Assembly: GCA_963422465.1 (NCBI GenBank)
Contig: OY730172.1
Location: 930,001 to 994,000 of the forward strand
Direction: 5' to 3'
Source of the DNA: Lichina pygmaea
Taxonomy: Eukaryota; Ascomycota; Lichinomycetes; Lichinales; Lichinaceae
DNA length: 64,000 nt
In this document: in pieces, positions 32,376 through 42,512 of the stretch
Layout of the letters: every line of letters begins with the position of its first letter
Numbering within the stretch: position 1 is the stretch's first letter
The notes under the pieces: model-generated
What the model saw: only the letters and a program-made list of their open reading frames with translations
Told to the model about the DNA's origin: nothing
Database searches by the model: none
Translations under genes and position numbers: made by a program

Positions 32376-32893
32376 CGGAAGCTCGCGACGAAAGTATTCG
32401 CAATCATTTGTATGGGGGTAACAAAAGTCGTGAGATACTCCCGCATTTCTTGTCCCAATCTCAGTCCTCGTCGCTACTGTTGCTGTCCCCTTTCTCCACC
32501 ACCAGAATTCTTGAGTCTTGAGTCTTGTGACTAGTCATCTTCCTAATCTGAGCTCTTGTCACTCTGCTATTCCTCTTCTTCTTCTGGTACCACTACATCC
32601 TTGGGTCCTCATGAAGACCGCATTCATGACAGGACTGTAGCTATACTTGTACCGTGCACAAGTTGACGAATTCAATGGATAGTGCTGGAAGAAAGACCTG
32701 TGAGGTTGATGATATACCTCACAGGGACAACCTCCTTAGGAAGAGCAAATACACATACTTTCTGCAAAATGCTGATGGTTTTGTTGCCCATGGTGTCAGT
32801 GATTTGGGTGGTGTCAGTGGGCAGGTTTGGGCGGTGATCTACAGTCTCGTCACTTTTTGGCGGGATTGCGAATACTTTTGTCGCGGGCTTCGG
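32376..32893. mobile_element. 518-bp TIR DNA transposon nested in the copia 3' LTR
   Basis: The insert begins CGGAAGCTCGCGACGAAAGT and its far end, read inverted, begins CCGAAGCCCGCGACAAAAGT. The TIRs match over 30 bp with 3 mismatches. TA flanks both sides (32374-32375, 32894-32895). The interrupted LTR sequence resumes exactly as in the 5' LTR. TA duplication and short TIRs fit the Tc1/mariner superfamily. No transposase is encoded, so it is non-autonomous. Confidence 0.85.
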
Positions 32894-32980
32894 TACATCC
32901 TATTGAATACAAGATCCTATTGTCTTCTAAGTGCCTCGTCATTCTGAAGTGTCACCGACACCGATTATCCCAACAAGGCT

Positions 32981-33788
32981 GCTGTAAGCCTGTAGAGCAA
33001 GCCAATGTCAGAGGCCTACAGCCTACGTTATAACATGCATCTGGATAATAACAAGTCATCATCCATCGAAACACTTAATACTCGAATATTGACCAGATTG
33101 TGAGAGTGCTGGAAGAGAAAATACTAAAGGCAGAACAGGGTACAGCAACGAACCCTCATGATAAGATACTGTCGTGGGAGCTACTGTACAGTACGGTACC
33201 GGTATAGAAACACCTTGACATGAAGAAAGCCTATCCGAATTCCAATCATAATGTAGATCTCATCGTCTTGTGGCTGTGTTATTATAAGGGGCTTTGCGAG
33301 TGGCCTGTTTCAGCGGCGCAAAAGGGGGGGGGGGGGGGGGGGGACCATCAAATCTGTAGAGCCGCATGAGGCTCTGAGGGGCAGCACCAGACAGAAGTTC
33401 TGAGACCCAATTTTTGCGGCTCTGCGACCTACGGAACGTTCTACGCTCACTCACCATAGGGCCGAGTTAAAATCAGCCTGACCACTATTGACACGCATAG
33501 CAATCAGACGTCCAAATATGAGGTCGTGACTCCTCATCTGCCTACGCACAGCACCTTCATCTAAGCCATCACGACCAGACCGCACTTCATCAGTCTTTCG
33601 TTCTTTCTCTGTCGATATCATCGTCTGGCATGGCCATCAACGACCACGGCCAGGTCTAAGCTTTGGCGCAGCCACAGACGCCGGGTCGTGGCCTCGTGGG
33701 GCTGCAGCTCCGGCTACGGCTGCGTACGTGGATGCTGTCGCTCCCTCAACAGTGAACTTCAGCCTACGGTAGGCCGCAGCATTCCGGA
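32981..33788. other. Intergenic, upstream of the SPT7-like gene
   Basis: This holds a 20-G homopolymer (33324-33343) and otherwise unremarkable sequence. The part nearest 33789 should contain the promoter. No gene was seen. Confidence 0.5.
33324..33343. repeat. 20-bp G homopolymer
   Basis: An uninterrupted run of G on the plus strand in intergenic DNA. Confidence 0.95.
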
Positions 33789-36700
33789 ATGCCGTCGACC
33801 ACCACCTCCATGAACCACAGTCACGGCTCTCGGGTTCCGCTGCCAGCGCATTTCACATCGACCGACAATGGCATCCGGGATCGCTTCAGGGCAGGTCCGA
33901 ACAAGTTTCCGTCAGGCTCGCGACCGCGTTCGTCGAAGCCGCTGATGGATCCGACAAGGGAAGCGGACGCGAGCGCGGTGCCGGGCGACGCCGACGAGGA
34001 CCCGACGATAGCCCGGTTCAAGAAGATCTACGCCGAGAGTGAAACTCGGATCGCGGCTCTCTTTGGGCCAGCATCATCTGTTCTCGGGAAGCATGGGAGG
34101 ACGGACGATTCCGAAGTGGCCAACGATGGAGACGGAGATGGGGCCGGTGCGCACGATGGATCGCCAAAGGACGCGCCGCCGAGGAAGGCAGCACGCACCA
34201 TCGACGAAGACGATTATGACGACTATGACGCCGATGCCGACGAGGCCGAGGATGGCGGGGACAAGGAGAAGCTGTCACAGGAAAAAACCGGCGAAGTCGT
34301 CCCGGCCGCCGCGTCGTCGAGAACGTTGAGCCAATCTTCAGGTCAGAAGGATGCCCCGGCAGCCTTGCCGGCCACCGTGTCGGCGGCCCAGACCAAGTCC
34401 ACGGAGGAAGTACGAGAGAAGCTACAAGAGGACAAGAAGGCGGCCGAGGAGGCGGCCAAGCGCAGCTTCGGTACACTGTTCTACACGATCGAGAATGACC
34501 GAGACGCGATGCTGGAACAGCAGAAGCTGGACGAGCTCGATCGTCAGGTCGACGCCGAGATGTCAGGCCAGGGCGCGCACGCCAGCCCCGCGAACAATGC
34601 GGCAACCGCGGCGGCCCAGCACCATGGCAAGCTCAGCAACGCCAACCTGGGCGCGTCGAGCCTCACGTTGAAACACCTCATCGCTCGGATCGACGCCAAG
34701 AGAAACCAGGTCCGGGCATCCGACGCCGAGCTCAGGAGTCTTATGAGCGAGGTGAGGAAGAACCGGAGCAAATGGGCCAACGAGGAGAGGGTCGGTCAAG
34801 AGGAGCTCTACGAGGCGGCCGAGAAGGTGCTCGGCGAGCTGAAAGCGATGACGGAGCACTCGCAGCCGTTCCTGACCCGGGTGAACAAGCGCGACGCTCC
34901 CGACTACTACAACATCATCAAGCAGCCCATGGACTTGGGCACCATGACCAAGAAGCTCCGCTCTCTCAGCTACAAATCGAAGCGAGATTTTGTGGACGAT
35001 CTCAGCATCATCTGGGCAAACTGCCTCAAGTACAACGCCGACCCCAACCACTACCTCAGAAAGCATGCCCTTTCGATGCGCCGCGAGACGGACAAGCTGG
35101 TACCGCTGATCCCCGACATCGTCGTCAGAGACCGCGCCGAGGTCGAGGCCGAAGAACGAAGGATGCAGAACGGGGGCCTCGACGGCGAGGTCGAGGGGGC
35201 CGAAGAGAGCGACGATGGTGCGTATGATCAACAAACACGCCCGGCCCGAAAGGGACCTGGACGAGAGAGCTGACCTTGCAGCGGACAGAGCCTATCATGT
35301 CTTCTCGTGGCCGCAAGGCCCCAAGCAAGAAGGCCAAAAAAGGGTCCAACACGGTCCGAAAAGCGCCATCCGCCGCGGCAGAGGCGAGCTCGGCGTCGGA
35401 TCTCAAGTCCTCGGGCCAGAGACTCAACCCCGGCAATTCTTCGAGCAACCTCAAGAACGAACTTCGCCGTGGGGAGTCGGACCTTCTCCTGGGGGATGGG
35501 TCGGCCAACCGGCTGTCGACGCCGCCCACGAACGGACAGGGTGGCTTCTTACCATCTATCAACGGTTTCTTTCCAGGCGGCGGCGCTCACCCGGCGAGCC
35601 AAGCCGACTCGGCCGAGATGGATGGCGCCGCGCCGACGATGATGAATGGCCTCATGGTGCCCTCTGGGCCCCCAGCCCCGAGCGAAGAGGAGGTCTACGA
35701 GGACTTGGACTACAAGACATGGAAACAGGTCACGAAGCGCGACAGGGCGCTGGTGGCGGCCGAACGTCACCGCCTGTTCAAGGGCCACCGGATCAACAAG
35801 GAAGAGCCGGCTCTGGTGCGGAGCAAGGCGAGGATGCGGCGCTGGCTCCGGCAGCACCGCCACGCCCTCTCTCTCAACTGTGGCGTGGAATATGAAGACT
35901 GCGACGTGGTCAAGGAGTCTGGGGATTCGGTTCCGGCTGGCGAGACGCTAGCGGAGGGTATCGAAGAGGAGCAGGACCGACTTCTACCGGACTACTACGA
36001 CGTCATGTCTGGCGTGCCCGAAATCCCCCGGCACCTGCAGTGGCTTGAAGATGCCGATGGCCAACTCCGCCACCATTCAGAGCACACGCTGAAGGTCGTT
36101 CCGAAAGGCCACTTCACGGCGCCGGCCAGTGCTTTGTCGCAGAGGATCGATGCCAACATCCGCAAGATGCAAGAGACGCGGAAGCTGTGTTCGAAGATCA
36201 GCATCATCAAGCAGATGCAGCAACAGACACAGGTGAGTTGTTCTTCCGGTCGCTTCTGACGAAGACGACAAGTTCTCCTCCGTCGTGATCCTGACGACGG
36301 ACTGGCTCCCCCCTCAGGTCTACCAGAATCAGTTCCAGAAGTACAACCCCGAACCGTTCGTCGAGAAGGATATCGAACCCACGATCATGTCCGACGACGG
36401 TCCGATTGCAGCGCCGGGCGTTTGTCGCGCCGCGTTGCAGCGCTCCGTCGGAAAGATCCTCTATCATACCGGCTTCGAAGAGTTCCAACCGTCCGCGCTC
36501 GATACCATCACCGACATCGCGAGCGACTTCTTTTCGAGGCTGGTCCGGACCATCGGCGATTATCGCGACGTTCCGAAGGTGCCAGTACCTCCCGCCGCCG
36601 ATGGCACGCGGCCCGACGGTCCGAAGTGGCAGCCTCGATACACGACCGAAGAGGGCGTCTTGCATGCGCTGTACGAGAACGGAGTGGATATCGAGAGCGT

Positions 36701-38009
36701 TGAGGCGCACGCCAAAGACGACATTGAGAGGCTTAGCTCGAAGCTCGGTGTCATGCACGAGCGCATGAAGGCGCACCTGACGGACCTCCTGGTAAGTTGC
36801 CCTCGCTCACCTTTCGCGCACTGCAAGCTCTCTTTGCGCCTTGAAGCTGACCAGGTGGACGGTGCAGAGACCTGCCCTTGCCGGCGGCGCCGAGGGCGCC
36901 GATGCCTTCAAAGACGGCAGCGACCAGTTCTTGGCCGGGGACTTTGCCGAAGACATTGACGAGGACTTTTTCGGCTTCAAAGAGCTTGGGCTGGATCAGG
37001 AATTCGGGCTGGGATCGCTCGGCGTGCCCCTACACCTGCTGCAGAACCGAATGAACCAAGCGTACCAGACGCAGAATACCAGGTACGTCTCTCCCTGCGC
37101 TTTGCATGACGGGGTATCCGATTCGGGTTGGCTTACCTCGCTGTCTGTGCTATCAGTGCTACGACTGCTGCCTCGTCCACTCTGCCGCCGGTGGCTCCTT
37201 ACGATCCCGTCACCCTACCGAGTGTCAAATCTCAGATTGGGCTCGTCCAAAACTTCTTCCTCGCAAAACTTCACGCGAACGGCGACGAACCCCTCATCGA
37301 AGACGACGATCTCCCGCAGAAGCAACGCTTCCCCAAACCCCGTCTGCCGCCGACCGGAAAGATCACGTCGCCACGGAAACGGCCGCTCAAGGAGCAAGGC
37401 GGTGGTAACAAGTCGAAGAAGAAGAAGATCGACCCCAAGAAGGAGGGCGACCTGTCGTCGATCCCCGTGATACCACCACCTACGGGAGCAGGCGCCAATG
37501 ACAAGTCGCCTTTCAGCAAGGGCCCAAGCAAGTCCGCCGCTGCGGGAAAGCTGAAGCTCACTGTCCCCGGAAGCTCCGGCGCTGGTGGTACCAACGCAGA
37601 AGCGGCAACATCTGCTGGTGCTGGTGCTGGTGCTGGTGCTCCTGCCTCTACCAGCGCCACGGCAACAACGGATCGAGCTGCGGCCGACGGCGTGCTTCGT
37701 CAGGAAACGAGCCCGACCATACAGCACCTACAGGCCATGGACAACGCCAGAGCTGTCAAAGGCAACCTTGCCGATGCACCGGGAGAGGGGGAAGACATGA
37801 TGATGGTTGTGACAGGCAAAACGGACGTCACCGCCGGTGGTCGAACATTAGGCGGCGGTGGAGACGACAAGGATGACGACGTCGGCGGCGATGGCGGCGC
37901 AGACGGCACAAATGTTCTCGACATGCCTGCTTCCAGCAGTGGCGACGCGGCGGGACGAATAGGTTCCATCAGCGGCGGTGGTACCACAGGAGGAGGAGCC
38001 GCTCTTTGA
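33789..38009 (+). CDS. SPT7: SPT7-like SAGA subunit (bromodomain plus histone fold)
   Basis: Five exons (33789-35217, 35289-36232, 36318-36791, 36868-37082, 37157-38009) give 3915 nt, 1304 residues. A bromodomain spans about residues 345-445, with [20 protein letters not shown], then [10 protein letters not shown] and the acetyl-lysine Asn in [10 protein letters not shown]. Exon 3 carries a histone-fold segment (about 822-880: [20 protein letters not shown]). Bromodomain followed by a histone fold is the layout of Spt7, a scaffold of the SAGA acetyltransferase complex that pairs with Taf10. The N-terminus is acidic and the C-terminal 280 residues are Lys/Gly/Ala-rich and disordered. All introns are GT-AG, 71-85 nt, and in frame. 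Confidence 0.88.
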
Positions 38010-38648
38010 TCTGCCCGCGCTGGAAGCAGATTTCTACTGCATCGCGACGCCTAAGGAGTGACATGCCCATCAACCTCCTCTTTCTGCTTCAGGTGTTTCA
38101 GTCCAACGGAGTTCCAGTTGGATAAACTTTGCATGGTGTGCATGGCGTGACCTTTTTTCACTGGGGACTGTTGAGGTTCATTGGATGGATGGGGCATGGA
38201 TGCATGGGCACGGGGGCATGGGGCACGAGACATGGAACACTCACTCACTTACTCATTGACCACGTGATCCGTGGTGGACGAGTACTGTACAGCAGCATCG
38301 GGTACTAATTACGGTACACTGTAGCACAGTGTCCTAATCATATCTTTCCAATTCCTGAACAATTGTTCAAGTCGTATACGTGCTCACGTACATCATTCTC
38401 TATTCCTCCCACTCTTCTTCTAACCACTCGTACGTGCCTACCGTACATTGGCAGAAGTTGACGACTCGTCCAAAGACGGTATACTTGATGATGTCCCTTT
38501 CCCCTTGCTGTCCCTTGCCATTAGTCCCACTACTCTTCTATTTCATGACTCGTACGTAGATTTGTTAACGGACCTCTGGTCGACAGCTTCTTTGTTCAAC
38601 AAATTTTTCCTGTTGTGATAAACACTCTGTTACAAGAGAGAGAGAGGT

Positions 38649-38679
<31 letters not shown>
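38649..38679. repeat. 31-bp G homopolymer
   Basis: This is the longest single-base run in the window. It follows a GAGAGAGAGAG tract (38635-38646). Confidence 0.95.
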
Positions 38680-38681
<2 letters not shown>

Positions 38682-39140
38682 ATTTCCAAAGCTCTTTTGG
38701 TTCACTCAGATGGCTGTCTGAAGACGATTCTTCTTACTGTTTTGGGAAGGGCTCATCATGATCCACAGTGCGTACCTCACTAACGCTCAAGCTATCCAAG
38801 TATGTAAGTAAGTACTTGAGTAACCATGCCGGCTCTGCTTTACTTTTCACAGCTCCAGCTACAGCTGCTTTTAGTTACCTCTCGTGCCTCTTTGCCGATA
38901 CGCCTACAGCCATTGCACAGACAGCCACTGCACGTACAGCCATCACGCATACGGTGGTTAATACAAGACGTCCACACCCCACAGCCCACAGCCCATTCCC
39001 GTCGTCGATGTTCATCACCGACAACAATGACGATTGGTGTGTACCACTAGAGGCAGGAATACATGTATACTGACGAAGTGGATATTGACAGAGGTACTTG
39101 AACAGATACCTGAAAGACGCAACCAACAATAGATTTTTGA

Positions 39141-39177
39141 GAGACGCAAGAGACGCAAGAGACGCAAGAGACGCAAG
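39141..39177. repeat. Tandem repeat, four copies of GAGACGCAA
   Basis: Four perfect 9-bp units lie head to tail in intergenic DNA. Confidence 0.9.
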
Positions 39178-39390
39178 GCATGTTTGAAGGACCACTCGAG
39201 ACGTACTCTTACAGCACACTACTCAAGAGAAAAATTGAAAGATGGCTGGACTGCTTGTACCAAAAAAAAAAGGGGGGGGGGGGGGGGGGGTGGAGGAATG
39301 AGTTGTAGATGATGGTGCTGCTTGCACTGGCAATCCTCTCATGTCGTGAAGAGACTGGGACGTCCTTTCATGAACCCTCATCCTCGATCA

Positions 39391-42292
39391 TCAATCGTCT
39401 TCTTCGTCATCCTCGTTCTCTTCCGGCCCGCCGGCCAAGTCCCGATCATCATCTTTAGCAACGCCCGCCGCCGTCGCCGCCACCGTCGACCTCCCCTCCT
39501 GCCTCCTCCACAGCGCCGCGAGGAAGTCGGTCGTGCTCGCCTCATCGATGGACTTGTCCGGTCTGACCTTGAGGAAGCGAGGGAACCTCAGACTGAGACC
39601 CTTGTCCTCGTCGACGAGCCCGATCGCGGCCGTGTACGTCGGGCTGATGGTGATGTCGGCGAAGGCCATCTCCCACACCTCCTGCGGCTCGAACCAAACG
39701 TCAGGATGGCCGCCGCTGTACTCGACGTAGCCGGGCCGTGTCGCGTGTGTCTTGTCGCCCCCGGCCGCGTACTTCGCCTTGTTCTCGCCGTAGAACTTGT
39801 CGCTGAAGCCCGATATGCACTTGCACACGGCCTCGAGCGTGCCCGTGTCCGAGTTGCGCGCCGCGAGCAGGATCGGCGACCACCATCTCGCCTTCCGGCC
39901 TTGGCCGTGCCAGCCGGCTACCGGGATCAGGTCCAGCGTGTCGAAGTTGCTGCTGTCGTAGTCCTTCTTGACCTTGAGCCACGAGTCGACTCGCTTGTCC
40001 GGCTCGTAGGTCGCGAGGAGAAGTTTGCGTCGGGTCGACTTCTCGCGGCCTTTGCTGCCCTTCTTATCGGTCGGCTGGGTTGGGACGACGCCCAAAGCTA
40101 GCTCCTGGTCGTCTTCGGTCGTCGTCGCCACCGACGGTGCCTTGCGCTCTGCCAGGTCGGCGCCGTTCCGATCGGGTGAGTTGTCCAACACCTTGACCAT
40201 GACCCCTTCGCACTTCGTGTCAGTCGCGCTCTTGAAGAACTCGAGCACCGCTTCCGAGTCCGTCGAAGTGGCGTCGATGCTTTTGACCCAGGTGAAATGC
40301 CTCGGGATCTCGATGAACATGCTTCGCAGAAGCTCCCGTCGGTCGCGGAACGATCTGCCCAGCAGCTCTTCGCCGTTAAGGTACATCAGATCGAACGCGA
40401 ACAGACACACATCGACAGTGAGGCTGCCGATAGCGACGTCCTTCCTGCCTCGGCCAGCCAGAGTCTGGAAGGTCTTGAGTTCACCAGACTCCCTGTCGAT
40501 GGCGACGACCTCGCCTTCTACGATGAAGCTGGCCACGCCCTCGCCGCGCATCTTCGGCACCAGCGCCACCAGATCCGGATACTTGTCCGTCATGAGCTCC
40601 AGATGCCTAGAGAAGATGGACACTTTGCCTCGATCGTCGCAGTGGATCTGCGCTCTCTGTCCGTCGTACTTGTATTCGCAGCTGAAATCTCGTCCTTGGA
40701 GCTTCGTGAGCATCTCGCTCAAGTCGCGCGTGATGCTGCCCAGCATGGGCCGCAGCGGTATGTGGACGGCCAAGCTGCAGCGGACGCAGAGCTCCTCGCA
40801 GACACCAACTTCGAGCAAGGACGGCACCAGATGGTTGTAGTCCGGACGTCGAGCATAGCATGCCTTGACAATCTCCTCGCCTCTGGCATACACCTCCGCA
40901 AGGGCGTCCTTCTTCAACGCGGCGAGCTCGGAGCCGTCACGTATCGGAAAATCAGACCCCGGCGGTCGAGACAACAAGAATGCTCTTGAGAGCGCGATCA
41001 ACATCGTCGTCTTGACTGCACCGATTCGAAGCTTCCTCCAGGAGTCAGTGGTGCAGGCCACGGCGGAGTCGAGCGGAACGAACGGCATACATGTTGCGCG
41101 AGCGTCCTCATGACATATCGACTCTCTTCCGGGCCTCGAGCATCCTGCAAGAGCCGCTCCACGATCTTCTGCTTGACCTCCTGGCTGCCATGGCCTTTGC
41201 TGCCGGCTACCTTGACCAGAGACTGATACACGCCTCTAATGCTCAGTGGCCGTGGCTTCCTCAGCGTATACGACTGCCTCTTCTTCGCCTCGAAGGCGAC
41301 GTCGCCCAGGTCTCCAGATCTGGTGTAAAACGTCTTGAGACCATGGGAGTCCAATCCACACACCTGCTTCAAGGCTTTCGACATGGCCGACCCGCCGATC
41401 CCGAGTTCCATGGAAACGAACGGAGGCGATATGGAGTTGGTGGCAAGCCATACCTTGAGCGTCACTGAGCAACGGAGCTGTGCATGGCAGGAGAAGTCTC
41501 TACACTCACAGCTGGGAGAAGGCTATCTGGATCCGCTTCGATGATCAGCCTGAGGAAGTTCACCAATGTGTCCACAATCTTGATTCTACTCTGTGTACTA
41601 TTCACAAGCATGAAGCATCGGGTCAACAAGGCGTACGACGCCCCACCGCTATGCAGTACCCAGTGCTTCTGCAGCCCAGGTATGAATTTCGATGGTTGAA
41701 AGCCCAATGGGCTCTCGTCGAAGGGCATCGCCCATGTGATAGTATCTTCTTCCGATGTGGTAGATTGGAGAGCAAGTGAAGCCGTCTTCTGAGTATTGAC
41801 GCTTGCGTCTTGGTCACCTGGTTCCTTGGCTGGAGGCTCAGGCCCACCGGCTCCAACAGAAGCTTCGTCATGCTCGCAACCAGTGCCGGGCTGGCCGTTC
41901 CGTGGGAGGCTTTCAGTGAAGTCATGAACGTGTGTAGTTTCATCTGGAAGCGGTCCGTCGTAGGCGTCAGGGTGTGGTCTGGCTTGAACGCTATGCGCCT
42001 CTGCGCCAGGCACTTCATTCGAGTCACCGCCAGCCACAATCGCCAGCTGGCCTGAACGCAGTCTATCTTCTTGGTCCCATTGCTTCTGCAGGCGACGCGC
42101 GACTTCCTCGTCCGTGAGGTTCGGCGCAAAGGCCGTGTCGCCCGAGGAGGGCGATTTCGAAGCTGCAGGTCCGTCGACTGCGTCATTGGCACTGTCGGTC
42201 TTCTTCTTCTTAAAGAAATGGTCTAGGCTTCGTACCGTCGACGGCGATGCCTTGTGGTCGTTCTTCTTGCGCCTCTTGGCCGGGCTGGCCAT
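39391..42292 (-). CDS. CDC9: ATP-dependent DNA ligase I
   Basis: Three exons (41510-42292, 41091-41453, 39391-41031) give 2787 nt, 928 residues, from the ATG at 42290-42292. The start has a basic nuclear-type signal (SPAKRRKKN) and a PCNA-binding-like motif (VRSLDHFFKK). The DNA-binding domain follows. The nucleotidyltransferase motif I is CEYKYDGQRAQIH with the AMP-accepting Lys at about 503. Motifs FIVEGEVVAID, CLFAFDLMYLN, CEGVMVK and the OB-fold stretch (RWWSPILLAARN) are present. The enzyme seals Okazaki fragments and repair nicks. The frame stays open upstream to an in-frame ATG at 42437-42439, so a longer isoform is possible. Introns of 56 and 59 nt. The second acceptor (GGAAG) was chosen to keep frame. 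Confidence 0.93.
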
Positions 42293-42512
42293 TGCGAGTT
42301 CGTTCTTGGAGCACAATTCTAGACAAGGCCAAGTCGTATGCGGCGGGTTGGGTTTGTTGGAGCTTCCAACCGTCACAAGTATCGAGACTAACGACGTCAG
42401 CGTCCCCATAGGGCTGTCGCGCGGCAAATCCCGTGACATCAATGAGCTCTGCCAGCCTCCAAGTTTGCTGCATCTTCATCCCGTACTCCACCAACCGGGA
42501 CACGCGTGAACA
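42293..42512. promoter_or_regulatory. Compact divergent promoter of CDC9 and RINT1/TIP20-like gene
   Basis: Only 220 bp separate the two outward-facing start codons, so the promoters must overlap. No TATA box was seen. Confidence 0.45.

Larger units (their letters stand above)
29428..32975 (+). mobile_element. Ty1/copia-family LTR retrotransposon with 5-bp target duplication
   Basis: The element has a 5' LTR (29428-29621), a primer-binding site (29622-29635), one long ORF (29760-32162), a G-rich polypurine tract (32247-32256) and a 3' LTR (32257-32975, enlarged by a nested DNA transposon). AGGCT is duplicated at both ends (29423-29427, 32976-32980). Excluding the nested insert, the LTRs differ by about 3 substitutions and 2 small indels over 194 bp, so the insertion is fairly young. 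Recognised coding parts are Gag, zinc knuckle, reverse transcriptase and RNase H. Not every part of a full copia polyprotein was recognised, so the copy is probably incomplete (about one large break). Confidence 0.9.
38010..39390. other. Intergenic with homopolymers and a 9-bp tandem repeat
   Basis: This convergent 3' region between SPT7 and DNA ligase contains a 31-G run (38649-38679), a 19-G run (39272-39290, preceded by ten A) and a GAGACGCAA tandem repeat (39141-39177). No gene was recognised. Confidence 0.6.

Noticed and set aside
34039-34605. Overlapping Arg-rich ORFs on both strands within SPT7 exon 1
   Set aside because: Shadows of the acidic, GA-rich SPT7 coding sequence.
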